Assembly: GCF_004118285.1 (NCBI RefSeq)
Contig: NZ_SDHY01000008.1
Coordinates: forward strand, 1 to 64,000
Origin: Aquirufa rosea
GTDB taxonomy: Bacteria; Bacteroidota; Bacteroidia; Cytophagales; Spirosomataceae
Length of the DNA stretch: 64,000 nt
Direction: 5' to 3'
Shown: positions 36,076 through 45,066 of the stretch, in pieces
Position numbering within the stretch: the first letter of the stretch is position 1
Layout of the letters: each line of letters opens with the position of its first letter
The notes under the pieces: model-generated
Database searches by the model: none
Told to the model about the DNA's origin: nothing
Seen by the model: only the letters and a program-made list of their open reading frames with translations
Made by a program: the position numbers and the translations under genes

Positions 36076-37343
36076 TCATTCAATCACATTATAGAGCTAA
36101 AGGTTCCTCTTCCTTTCGCGCATGGTTTAGCCACCCACTTTGGTCCATGATTGCCGCATTCGGTTGTTATTTTTGTGTTTATGGTTATAGAAAACCCTTT
36201 ACAGCTGGGCTTTATGAAGAGCAACATTGGCTAGGGATACCTTGGAAATCCATATTAATTTCATCCCAAATTGCCGGATATATGTTATCCAAATGTGGCG
36301 GTATATTTTTTGTTTCTTCCATTTCCTGGGAAAAGAGAATTCGCGCGATTTTATGGAGTGTACTAATTGCTGAAATTGCCTTATTGGGATTTGGGTATGC
36401 TCCAAAACCGTGGAGTCTTGTTTTTTTATTTATCAATGGCCTCCCCTTAGGGATGATTTTTGGATACATCCAAGGTTTTTTGGAAGGCAAAAAAAATACA
36501 GAATTATTCATTGCTAGCTTAGGCGCTAGTTTCATCTTAGCTGATGGGGTTTCCAAGTCTGTAGGTAAAATATTACTAAACGCGGGCATTACTGAAAACT
36601 GGATGCCCTTCGTAGCTGGTTTGTTGTTCACCCTACCATTTCTCTTTTTCGTTTGGATGCTACAACAAATCCCCAAGCCCTCAGCAACTGACATTGCGCA
36701 TCGTTCAGAACGAATTCCTATGTCTGCACAAGATAGACTTCATTTAATCAAATCACTGGGCCCTGGCATCTTGGGAATTTGTTTACTGTACTTATTTTCC
36801 TCTCTTTTAAGAGGAATAAGATCTGACTTTGCACCTGAAGTCTGGGATTACTTGGGCATTCAAGGAACTGCCTCCATGTACACCCAAACTGAAATCTGGG
36901 TAACGGTCGCCATATTGATTATCAATGGAAGTTTGGTTTGGGTCAAAAACAATGCCCATGCCTTTTACATTAGTTTAGGTATAATCCTGATAGGCTTTTT
37001 CTTACTTATTTGTTGTGGTTTTTGGGGGCAGACCTACCTCTCCAGTTTTTGGTTAGTGGTTTTGTTGGGGCTCGGGATTTATTTACCCTATTTGACTATC
37101 ACAACCTCCGTTTTTGAACGAATGATTGCTATCAGTAAACATAGGGCCAACATGGGTTTTCTTATGTACATAGTAGATTCTACGGGTTATTTAGGCTATA
37201 ACATCTTACTTTTATGCAGTGCCATCCTTTTTCCAAATTGGAACTTAGTCACCATATTCTTTGATTGGGTCAATCTTTTGGGTTTCGCGGGCATTATCAT
37301 TGGAATACTAAGCATCCTGTATTTTTTAAAAAAATTATCCTAA
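36072..37343 (+). CDS. DUF5690 MFS-like membrane carrier, candidate phosphonate importer
   Basis: A 423-residue protein with about 12 membrane helices and the DUF5690 N-terminal signature HPLWSMIAAFGCYFCVYGYR. The fold resembles the major facilitator superfamily; the closest look-alikes are organophosphate:phosphate antiporters such as UhpT/GlpT (RKPFTAG, close to the RKxF of that group). Its start overlaps the phnZ stop by four bases, so translation is coupled. No ABC-type phosphonate importer is in the window, so I infer that this carrier brings aminophosphonates across the inner membrane. The function of DUF5690 is, to my knowledge, unproven. Confidence 0.75.
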   Translation: MIIQSHYRAKGSSSFRAWFSHPLWSMIAAFGCYFCVYGYRKPFTAGLYEEQHWLGIPWKSILISSQIAGYMLSKCGGIFFVSSISWEKRIRAILWSVLIAEIALLGFGYAPKPWSLVFLFINGLPLGMIFGYIQGFLEGKKNTELFIASLGASFILADGVSKSVGKILLNAGITENWMPFVAGLLFTLPFLFFVWMLQQIPKPSATDIAHRSERIPMSAQDRLHLIKSLGPGILGICLLYLFSSLLRGIRSDFAPEVWDYLGIQGTASMYTQTEIWVTVAILIINGSLVWVKNNAHAFYISLGIILIGFFLLICCGFWGQTYLSSFWLVVLLGLGIYLPYLTITTSVFERMIAISKHRANMGFLMYIVDSTGYLGYNILLLCSAILFPNWNLVTIFFDWVNLLGFAGIIIGILSILYFLKKLS

Positions 37344-37386
37344 AAACCACTTCCTCCACATCGGCATGGAAAATGCCTTATTTTAC

Positions 37387-37673
37387 TTAAGCCTTCTTCA
37401 ATAATTTATCACCCCTTACATAATCCATAAATGAATGATATCTACCTCTCAAGATTTCATTGGGGAACCTTCGGGCATACTGGGAGGGCTTTCTACCCAT
37501 GAACTTGTAATCACATCCATCATTTCTTCCATATCAGACGACCCTTTAATCTGGGAATAATTTTCAAGTATAACTGCCCCAAAATGATTGACTACATTAT
37601 GACATGCTAAAAAACTATTTGGATGATCTAATCGGATAAACCTCTCCAGAAAATAAAATAAGTACCAAAACAT
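37387..37673 (-). pseudogene. Degraded coding remnant, family not recognised
   Basis: One frame reads YLFYFLERFIRLDHPNSFLA and on to DMEEMMDVITSS. The sense then seems to pass to another frame reading YKFMGRKPSQYARRFPNEIL and GRYHSFMDYVRGDKLLKKA with a stop at 37387. Both pieces have protein-like composition, which suggests the 3' end of a gene broken by a frameshift and lacking its start. It sits in the 456-base gap after the DUF5690 gene. I see nothing else between 37344 and 37740. Confidence 0.3.
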
Positions 37674-37747
37674 TCGTCTGACAATCCAACTTAACTTGTA
37701 TGGATTGATTATGATTTTTTGTAGAAGAGACTACCGCAAATAAAAGA

Positions 37748-37775
37748 AATGCCGAAAGGAAACCTTTCGGCATTT
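37748..37775 (-). terminator. Intrinsic terminator after the lipoprotein gene
   Basis: GCCGAAAGG and CCTTTCGGC form a perfect nine-base stem with loop AAA (37751-37771), flanked by AAAT and ATTTT. On the minus strand it lies about 25 bases after the stop of the beta-helix lipoprotein and is followed by a T-rich tail. Confidence 0.8.
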
Positions 37776-37799
37776 TCTGAATTACACCAATATAAAATC

Positions 37800-39131
37800 T
37801 TAGTAATCAGTATTTTGTGGATCCCAGTTAGTCCAACCCTCTGTCCAGTCCGTCGTTCCGAAAGCACCAATATTGGTGTTAGCTTCAAAACCTGTAGGTA
37901 AACTAACTCCCGCACCTAATAATTTAGACGAACTCGTCAAAACTAAACTTGGCTTTCCTTGCAAGCGATTATACCCCGCAGTTAAACCTAATGTCTCAGC
38001 TGCCACACCAAACTGGTTTTTACGGGATGCATCTTTCAACATAGTTTGGTCTCCAGTAACTATTGGATTTAACATACCTGTTACTACCAAACCCGCTAAA
38101 ATATTTTTACCTGCCACAAAATTATTTTGAGAGGCTGTTCCTTCTAATTCCAATCCACCTTTAGCTACCCAGCCACCCACAAATAAGCTGTTGATAACAG
38201 AAATGGCCGAATTTCTTCTAATACGCATAGCTGAACGGTATTTTTTGTCTACTGTACCATCCGCAATAAAGGCACTCACATTGGCAAACTTAGCGCTTGT
38301 TTGTGGCGTAGCATCAGAACCAGCAGCATCATTATCTGATTCAAAAGCATTGCTGTCTGAACAAGAACACTGATCTGCCACTTGTGGATCACGGATCGAC
38401 AAAGCATACTGAACGTTTCCGCTATAACCCCAATCCGTATCAAAATCATCATCTAAATTTCTATAAGAAACTAAGTGCTTGGCATTCACATTTCCTCCAA
38501 ACCACTCAAAAGCATCGTCGCCATTGTAAGATACCTGTACATAATCGATCTCCGTTCCGGCTCCTACTCCCCCTAGAGTTAATCCGTTGATTTCCTTATC
38601 TGTTTCAAAGGCTATACCCGCAAATTCAATACGAACGTATTTCAATACTCCAGAGTTATCTGAATCATTTGAACCACCGAAAGTCGAAACATTTTCTCCT
38701 TCAATAGTCGCCGGTGATTTATTCACACGCGCATTACCCAACAAAATCAAACCACCCCAATCCCCATAATTTCTAGACCCCTTTGCCTGAGCTGAAGTAA
38801 AAACAATCGGTTTTGCTGCTGTACCTCTGGCAATAATTTTACCACCTGGTTTCACAATCAAAGTTCCCTTGGTGATTTTATCCCCTAATATGATAGTTCC
38901 AGGCTCCACGGTTAAGGTTGCTCCAGATTCTACATAGACGAATCCCTTCAATAAATACTTCTCAGACTCTTTCCAAGTCGTGTTGGCCGTAATCTTACCA
39001 GAAACTTCCACCACCTTACGATTGGAAGGTGCAGGTACCGTAATTTCTACCTCTGAATCGTTTTTAGTACAGGCTGACAAACCTATGGCAGCCGTAAGCA
39101 AACAAGCGAAAATGACACGTAATTGTTGCAT
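37800..39131 (-). CDS. Surface lipoprotein with beta-helix-like repeats, partner of a TonB receptor
   Basis: A 443-residue lipoprotein. The signal peptide ends in IGLSAC with Cys21 as the lipidation site. The mature chain has repeated short strands such as GATLTVEPGTIILGDKI, GTLIVKPGGKIIARGT and DWGGLILLGNARV, the look of a right-handed parallel beta helix. An acidic, cysteine-containing segment CSCSDSNAFESDND lies in the middle. It follows the TonB receptor gene after 60 bases, so the two probably work as a receptor and surface-binding protein. Substrate unknown. A Pho-like repeat lies upstream of the pair, which weakly suggests a phosphorus compound. Confidence 0.65.
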   Translation of the reverse strand: MQQLRVIFACLLTAAIGLSACTKNDSEVEITVPAPSNRKVVEVSGKITANTTWKESEKYLLKGFVYVESGATLTVEPGTIILGDKITKGTLIVKPGGKIIARGTAAKPIVFTSAQAKGSRNYGDWGGLILLGNARVNKSPATIEGENVSTFGGSNDSDNSGVLKYVRIEFAGIAFETDKEINGLTLGGVGAGTEIDYVQVSYNGDDAFEWFGGNVNAKHLVSYRNLDDDFDTDWGYSGNVQYALSIRDPQVADQCSCSDSNAFESDNDAAGSDATPQTSAKFANVSAFIADGTVDKKYRSAMRIRRNSAISVINSLFVGGWVAKGGLELEGTASQNNFVAGKNILAGLVVTGMLNPIVTGDQTMLKDASRKNQFGVAAETLGLTAGYNRLQGKPSLVLTSSSKLLGAGVSLPTGFEANTNIGAFGTTDWTEGWTNWDPQNTDY

Positions 39132-39191
39132 GAATTTGTTTTTTTATATGTTTTTAATTGTTACTACTTATCATTTTTCTTTATGCCAACA

Positions 39192-41984
39192 CTAGAACTT
39201 CATCGTAATTCCCATGGTATAATAACTTCCACGGTGGTACTCCTGATATACTCCATCTTGATCGGTGATTTTTCCATCACGATTGGTGTCCTGCACTAAA
39301 GAAAACTTCTGGTTTAATAAATCTTGAATGGCTAATTTGAAATCAATCTTTTTGGTGATAGCCTTAGTGATATTGATATCTACTACGTTTCTTGGCATTT
39401 CATATATATCTGCGGACAATTGGCTATCTCCTATCACGAAGATTCTCTTACCAATTACATTGTATAATATGTTGGCCTGCCATCCTTTATCCGCATTCTC
39501 ATAGAATATTCCAGCATTCACTAAATAAGGTGATTGCCCTTGAAGATTACGGTTCAACATATTATCTGACTGACCTGCACGCACATTACTATTGATCAAA
39601 GCCGCATTAAATAATGCCACCCAATTAGGAGCTAATTGCTTTCTAATTTCCAATTCCACTCCAGCACTTGTCGCCTCTGTTGCATTATCCACCGTAAAGG
39701 CAACCGTACTTCCATTATAAAAGACTTTGGATTCAATTGGGTTCAAGAACTTCTTGTAGAATACAGCAACTGAAATCAACTCCGATTTGGAAGGATATAA
39801 TTCATACCTCAAATCAAAATTATTAATGGTCGCATTTAATAATTTCTGTTTATCCGCTCTTGGAATAAAACCCGTGCGAGTCACATCATATACGAAGTCA
39901 TAATAAGTAAATGGTGCTAACTCACGGAACTCTGGACGGTTAACGGTCGAACTGTAAGCAAATCTCAACAAATTCTTAGTCGTAAAATTATAGGCCAAAT
40001 TCAGGGACGGTAATGGGCTAAAAACTGGATTTGATACTTTAATTGGCACACCTGAACCTCTTTCCTTACTTTGTAATTCCTGATTATTATATTCCCCACG
40101 TAAACCAATTGTGGCATTTAATTTGTCACCAATCGGAAGATACAATTGAGCATAGGCTGCACCAAACGTATTCTGTGCGGTATACTTATCCTCAAAATTG
40201 GTTCCCACCCCATAATAAATCGTGTTTCCACTTAAATTATTCGGATTGAAAAAGCTAGCAGGATCTTGCTTCAACAATGAGTTATCAGAGGATAATCGGT
40301 TTGGGTTCGTGATACCGTACCAACGATTTGAGAACGCCCTCTCCTTATATTCCGTGTAGATTCCTACTCGAAAGGTTGTCCTTAACTTTTCATCTTCATT
40401 TTCCTTTAAAATATGGTCAAAATCCGCTCTAGTGGTATAAATAAACTCTTCTACATGGGAGAATGAACGGGCAGACTGCTGCAAGGTAGGACTATCTGAC
40501 TGCTGTAAATCAAAGGTAAATGGGCCATTAGAATTTCTTTCTCTACTTCTTGTATATCTTCTATAATCTGGTTCTGATCGGAAGGTATACCCCAAGCCAG
40601 TAACCCATTTCAATTTGCTAACAGGGGACAATTCGTGTGTTCCACTAAACTGACCAGAGTAAATTGAACGCTGCTCATAACGGAATGATGCATTATTCAA
40701 ATCCACATTTTCATTATATCCATTACGAAAAACCGTTTCCTTGATACCAATTTGATTGAACAAATTCCTGAATTCCAATTTGTTACTTGGATTAAGAATT
40801 AATGCCCAGTTAGACATCATTCCAATACGCACATTTTGAGATAAAGATTGATCTTGGTAATATTTCTCGGTATCTCCTAAGAAGGTGAACCTTCTTTGCT
40901 GCATTTGAAAAGACTGGTTGGTATTCGAATAATTCACATAAGAGAAGTTAGTAAGCTCCTTGTCTCCTAAAAACCAACGGTGAGCAAAGTTTAAATTCCC
41001 TCTAAAATCAGGTAACACATTTTTATCTTCTACTTGATAAAATGCCGGCAAATTTCTGAAATGGGAGATCACCGCCTCAGTATTTCCTGCCGTGGCAATA
41101 CTATTTCTAGAAGGAAAACCCGTTGGCAGCTGACGGCCCCCATCATCAAAGCCTAACCAATCTGTCTTTCCACCTACATAAGACATAGCTTTTTGAGCCG
41201 TAGTTCCAGAACGGTAACTAGTAGAAAAGCTAGCAGAAAAAGTATTCCCATCCGGTACTGTCTTAGTATATATTTTAATAGCACCACCCCCCAAATCTCC
41301 CGGTAAGTCAGAAGAGGCAGACTTAAAAATCAACATACGATCGATAATGGAACTTGGAATTAAATCAAATGAGAATGCTTTAGAATCAACTTCCGTAGAT
41401 GGTGTGATAATATCATTGACCAAAACCGTATTGTAACGCTCATTGAGGCCCCTAACAACGACGAATCGCTCATCAAAAATTGACACCCCTGGAATTCTTC
41501 TAACCACTGCTGATGCATCACGATCTTGTGTTTTTTGGATTTGTTGGCCCGAAATACCTACTGCAATCTGCTGTAACTGTCTTGTTTCTGTTAAAACGGC
41601 CACCTCGGAAGTGGTAATTTTTTGAGCCTTAACTACTACGTTAGCTAAGGTCTTGTTATCTTCTAAAAGTGAAATGGTGATGATGGTTTCTTTACCTGAT
41701 TCCACCCGAAGATTAGGAATTTGTTGCGTTTGATACCCAACCGAACTAACCACCAACTTATAAATACCTGCTGGGACAGATGCTAATTCAAAATTCCCCT
41801 CAATGCCTGTGCTAGCACCGATAGTTAAACCCTCTAAACGAATGGTTGCCCCGATAACTGCTTCTTTTGATACAGGATCTGTTATAGTTCCTTTAATTTT
41901 ACCCACCTGGCCAAAAGTATGACCAAACGACGCCAACGATACTAAAACGATTACAAAATTTCTAACTAATTGGTGTGTATTCAT
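39192..41984 (-). CDS. TonB-dependent receptor with carboxypeptidase-like regulatory domain
   Basis: A 930-residue outer-membrane receptor. The signal peptide ends near residue 25 (GHTFGQ). Residues 28-110 form the regulatory beta-sandwich (KGTITDPVSKEAVIGATIRL). The plug has SAVVRRIPGVSIFDERFVV and RGLNERYNTVLVN, and the barrel ends in Phe (YTMGITMKF). It is not a SusC protein: no SusD gene accompanies it and the plug is of the classical, ferric-siderophore-like type. A calcium-loop-like DTNRDGKITDQDG is near the C-terminus. It is transcribed with the beta-helix lipoprotein. The ligand cannot be assigned from sequence. Confidence 0.88.
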   Translation of the reverse strand: MNTHQLVRNFVIVLVSLASFGHTFGQVGKIKGTITDPVSKEAVIGATIRLEGLTIGASTGIEGNFELASVPAGIYKLVVSSVGYQTQQIPNLRVESGKETIITISLLEDNKTLANVVVKAQKITTSEVAVLTETRQLQQIAVGISGQQIQKTQDRDASAVVRRIPGVSIFDERFVVVRGLNERYNTVLVNDIITPSTEVDSKAFSFDLIPSSIIDRMLIFKSASSDLPGDLGGGAIKIYTKTVPDGNTFSASFSTSYRSGTTAQKAMSYVGGKTDWLGFDDGGRQLPTGFPSRNSIATAGNTEAVISHFRNLPAFYQVEDKNVLPDFRGNLNFAHRWFLGDKELTNFSYVNYSNTNQSFQMQQRRFTFLGDTEKYYQDQSLSQNVRIGMMSNWALILNPSNKLEFRNLFNQIGIKETVFRNGYNENVDLNNASFRYEQRSIYSGQFSGTHELSPVSKLKWVTGLGYTFRSEPDYRRYTRSRERNSNGPFTFDLQQSDSPTLQQSARSFSHVEEFIYTTRADFDHILKENEDEKLRTTFRVGIYTEYKERAFSNRWYGITNPNRLSSDNSLLKQDPASFFNPNNLSGNTIYYGVGTNFEDKYTAQNTFGAAYAQLYLPIGDKLNATIGLRGEYNNQELQSKERGSGVPIKVSNPVFSPLPSLNLAYNFTTKNLLRFAYSSTVNRPEFRELAPFTYYDFVYDVTRTGFIPRADKQKLLNATINNFDLRYELYPSKSELISVAVFYKKFLNPIESKVFYNGSTVAFTVDNATEATSAGVELEIRKQLAPNWVALFNAALINSNVRAGQSDNMLNRNLQGQSPYLVNAGIFYENADKGWQANILYNVIGKRIFVIGDSQLSADIYEMPRNVVDINITKAITKKIDFKLAIQDLLNQKFSLVQDTNRDGKITDQDGVYQEYHRGSYYTMGITMKF

Positions 41985-42007
41985 CTGTGCTTATATTGAT
42001 TACGGCA

Positions 42008-42015
42008 CAAAATTA
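42008..42015 (-). promoter_or_regulatory. -7 element of the TonB receptor operon
   Basis: On the minus strand TAATTTTG (42015 to 42008) is an exact -7 element, 24 bases before the receptor start. There is no TTG at the expected -33 distance, which is compatible with activator dependence. A GTTAAC palindrome lies about 22 bases upstream. Confidence 0.4.
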
Positions 42016-42089
42016 CCGGCAATCACTGGCCTGATGGTTAACACGCTATTATCTATATGTTTTCTAAATGTTAAATAATCGGATAAAAA

Positions 42090-42108
42090 TTTAACCATTT
42101 CGTAACAT
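42090..42108. promoter_or_regulatory. Two TAAC boxes 11 bp apart (Pho-box-like)
   Basis: TTTAACCA at 42090-42097 is followed 11 bases on by CGTAACAT at 42101-42108. The first box fits the Pho-box form Py-TTAA-Py-Py-A/T known from cyanobacteria; the second departs from it at two positions. It sits in the 301-base divergent region between the TonB receptor and the small secreted protein. With only two boxes, chance is a serious alternative. Confidence 0.3.
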
Positions 42109-42192
42109 TGAATTGAAAATAGAATTATTTGAAGAAATATAATTTTTTAAAGAGGAATATTCTTAAAAAAGTGAAATTTTTTACGCAATTAA

Positions 42193-42222
42193 TTTGGAGT
42201 TAACATGAAAATTCTAGTTTTG
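42193..42222 (+). promoter_or_regulatory. Promoter of the small secreted protein gene
   Basis: TTTG at 42193-42196 is followed after 18 bases by TAGTTTTG at 42215-42222, a full match to the Bacteroidota -7 element with a near-ideal spacer. Transcription would start near 42229, giving a leader of about 57 bases. Confidence 0.6.
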
Positions 42223-42285
42223 AATCAGAAAACGGAAGTATTCCGCCTAAATAATTATTAATCAAGCATTTATTAAAACAACATT

Positions 42286-42639
42286 ATGAAAAATTTCATC
42301 ACCAAAAATGCGATAGCCGCTATTGTATTAGCCGCTAGCCTGTCTGTCAGTTCTGCCAATGCAGCAGATTTATCCCTTCCCGTTTCCATTGATCAAGTAG
42401 GAAAAATGAAATTCTTGGTAAGCGCAGAAACCTCAGCTCCTATGTATGTCGTTATATACGATGAAGACAACAATCAAATTACGCGCGAGTTACTGAGCAA
42501 CAAGAAATTGTTTAATTTCTCCAATCTAAATGATGGTCAATACAAAATGTTGATCTTAGATTCTCGTAAGAATGTAATTAAATCCAAGACCTTCAATATC
42601 TTAACTGAAACTAAAAGAGATTTGATTGCCATTCAGTAA
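42286..42639 (+). CDS. Hypothetical secreted small protein
   Basis: A 117-residue protein with a clear signal peptide (residues 1-26, ending SSANA). The mature part is a small, probably all-beta domain: LPVSIDQVGKMKFLVSAET, PMYVVIYDEDNNQI, GQYKMLILDSRKNVI. Short secreted proteins like this are common and often highly expressed in Bacteroidota; I do not know a function. It has its own promoter and a strong terminator, so it is a single-gene unit, divergent from the TonB receptor. Confidence 0.65.
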   Translation: MKNFITKNAIAAIVLAASLSVSSANAADLSLPVSIDQVGKMKFLVSAETSAPMYVVIYDEDNNQITRELLSNKKLFNFSNLNDGQYKMLILDSRKNVIKSKTFNILTETKRDLIAIQ

Positions 42640-42655
42640 ATAATCAGAATTTTCA

Positions 42656-42681
42656 AAAGGCGCTTTAGGCGCCTTTTTTTT
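42656..42681 (+). terminator. Intrinsic terminator
   Basis: AAAAGGCG (from 42656) pairs with CGCCTTTT around a seven-base loop and is followed by T residues. It closes the single-gene transcript of the small secreted protein. Confidence 0.85.
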
Positions 42682-42788
42682 GCCCAAGACAAAAATTTTA
42701 GCATAAAATATCAAGCAAAACACCCCATTCCCTGCCCAAAAATTTTGTAATTTTAATTCTATTTTTCCCATCAATTAATTTCCCACAT

Positions 42789-45065
42789 ATGGATTATTTG
42801 GCTGGCTTGAATGAGCCCCAACGACAGGCTGTTTTACACACAGAAGGCCCACTTATGATTATCGCTGGAGCCGGCTCTGGCAAGACCCGCGTGTTAACCT
42901 ATCGTACAGCTCATCTCATTCAGCAGGGGGTAGATCCCTTTCAAATTCTCCTATTAACCTTTACCAACAAGGCTGCTGGTGAGATGCGGCATCGTATTGA
43001 AAGTGTTATTGGAAAGGACGCGAAAAACATTTGGATGGGAACCTTTCACTCTATCTTCGCAAAAATTTTACGTTTTGAAGGAGAAAAACTGGGCTATACT
43101 TCCAATTTCTCCATTTATGATACGGATGACTCCAAGTCCTTGATTCGAACTATCCTGAAAGAACAAAATCTAGATGATAAGGTCTACAAAGTGAATTTGG
43201 TATTAAACCGAATTTCCGGAGCCAAAAACAGATTGATAAGCCCCGCACAATATCAAAATAGCTCGCTGCTGGCAGAAGAAGATCGAATGGCCCGCATTCC
43301 TCGAATGGGCGAAATTTATCAAAGCTATTGTACCCGTTGCTTTCAGGCAAATGCCATGGACTTTGATGATTTATTATACCAAACCAATATTTTGTTTAGA
43401 GACCATTTGGATGTATTGAACAAGTACCAACACAAATTCAAACATGTGATGGTGGATGAGTTTCAAGATACCAACGTGTCACAATATTTGCTAACTAAAA
43501 AACTAGCAGCTGTACATCGAAATATCTGTGTAGTAGGAGATGATGCTCAAAGTATCTATGCCTTCCGTGGAGCCGATATTCAAAATATCTTGAATTTTGA
43601 AAGAGATTATTCTGACCTAACTACCATCAAATTAGAAGAGAATTACCGATCCACTAAGAACATTGTCGCTGTAGCTAATTCCATCATTTTACGCAATAAA
43701 AACCAATTGGAGAAAAATGTTTTTACCTCCAATGAAGTAGGTGATCTGATTGAAATTATTCGTGCTGGTAGCGATAATGAGGAAGGGAGAATGATTGCCT
43801 CCACCATCTTTGAAACCAAACAAAGGGAAGGATTAAGCTGGTCAGATTTTGCCATTTTATACCGAACCAATGCCCAATCCCGCTCATTCGAGGAATCATT
43901 AAGACGCTTAAATATTTCATATCGAATCATTGGCGGATTGTCTTTCTACCAGAGAAAGGAAATCAAAGACGTTTTAGCTTATTTACGTTTTGTCGTCAAC
44001 CAGAATGATGAAGAAGCCTTTAAACGAATTATCAACCTACCTAAAAGAGGGATTGGAGATACGACCATCGCTAAAATTGCAGTTACAGCAGCGGAAAACA
44101 ATTGCTCCATTTGGGAGGTAATTTCCAATATTCAGACCTTCCAAGGAAATAGAGGAACAGCGGCTATTGAAGGTTTTGCCGACTTGATCAAGTCATTCAA
44201 ACTAATGGCTGAGGTGGAACAAAAGGATGCTTATGAGATAGCCAACCAGGTGGCCAAAGCTTCAGGATTACTCCGAGAATTGTATGAAGATAAAACGGTT
44301 GAAGGATTAGCGCGCTACCAAAACTTACAAGAGTTGCTGAATGCCATCAAGCAATTTGTGGACGATCCAGAAAACGAGGATAAAACATTGGCTACCTTTT
44401 TACAGTCTGTCTCTCTTTTAACCAATGCTGACACCCAGGAGGATCCCAATGATCGAGATAAAGTTACCTTGATGACCGTTCACTCGGCCAAAGGTTTGGA
44501 GTTCAAACATGTCTTTTTAGTTGGATTGGAAGAGGACCTATTCCCTAGCCAAATGATGCTACAAAGCCAGGCCGACTTAGAGGAGGAGCGTAGGTTATTT
44601 TACGTGGCCATCACCCGGGCAGAAAAGAAACTCATGATTTCCTATGCGGAATCCCGTTATCAATTCGGCCGATTAAAATCCTGCGAGCCAAGTCGATTCT
44701 TAGACGAAATAGACAGCTCCTATCTAAAAATGGCAAAAAGCGCCACTAAAAAAGAGGTTCAAGCTTTTAGACCTGTCCAAAAGACCGGTTTTGTCTCTAG
44801 CTCAACTAGCCCATCTGCGACTCAATTAATTCAGAAACCTAAACAAAACACTGCCTACCAACATGTGGTATCCAGCAATTTTGTACCCTCTGACCCATTG
44901 CAATTGCAAGCAGGTCAGGAAGTCGAACATCAAAAATTTGGATTCGGCATAATCAAGAAAATTGAAATAAATGGCGCCGAGAGAAAAGCCATCATCGATT
45001 TTAAACAGGGTGTTGGAGAAAAAACCTTGCTGCTTAGCTTTGCCAAATTAATGATTAAGAACTAA
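42789..45065 (+). CDS. ATP-dependent DNA helicase, UvrD/PcrA type
   Basis: A 758-residue superfamily 1 helicase acting in nucleotide-excision and mismatch repair and replication restart. Motifs in order: Q-motif NEPQRQAV, Walker A GAGSGKT (27-33), motif Ia LLTFTNKAAGEM, motif II VMVDEFQDTN, motif III VGDDAQSIYAFRGAD, motif IV FAILYRTNAQSR, motif V MTVHSAKGLEFKHVFLVGLE, motif VI RLFYVAITRAEKKL. A C-terminal domain after residue 690 (EHQKFGFGIIKKIE) is the Tudor-like module of PcrA/UvrD. The stop lies one base from the convergent stop of the next gene. Confidence 0.93.
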   Translation: MDYLAGLNEPQRQAVLHTEGPLMIIAGAGSGKTRVLTYRTAHLIQQGVDPFQILLLTFTNKAAGEMRHRIESVIGKDAKNIWMGTFHSIFAKILRFEGEKLGYTSNFSIYDTDDSKSLIRTILKEQNLDDKVYKVNLVLNRISGAKNRLISPAQYQNSSLLAEEDRMARIPRMGEIYQSYCTRCFQANAMDFDDLLYQTNILFRDHLDVLNKYQHKFKHVMVDEFQDTNVSQYLLTKKLAAVHRNICVVGDDAQSIYAFRGADIQNILNFERDYSDLTTIKLEENYRSTKNIVAVANSIILRNKNQLEKNVFTSNEVGDLIEIIRAGSDNEEGRMIASTIFETKQREGLSWSDFAILYRTNAQSRSFEESLRRLNISYRIIGGLSFYQRKEIKDVLAYLRFVVNQNDEEAFKRIINLPKRGIGDTTIAKIAVTAAENNCSIWEVISNIQTFQGNRGTAAIEGFADLIKSFKLMAEVEQKDAYEIANQVAKASGLLRELYEDKTVEGLARYQNLQELLNAIKQFVDDPENEDKTLATFLQSVSLLTNADTQEDPNDRDKVTLMTVHSAKGLEFKHVFLVGLEEDLFPSQMMLQSQADLEEERRLFYVAITRAEKKLMISYAESRYQFGRLKSCEPSRFLDEIDSSYLKMAKSATKKEVQAFRPVQKTGFVSSSTSPSATQLIQKPKQNTAYQHVVSSNFVPSDPLQLQAGQEVEHQKFGFGIIKKIEINGAERKAIIDFKQGVGEKTLLLSFAKLMIKN

Positions 45066-45066
45066 A

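Noticed and set aside
36212-36694. 160-codon minus-strand frame inside the DUF5690 gene
   Set aside because: Antisense to membrane-helix codons; composition reflects the complement of hydrophobic codons and no motif is present.
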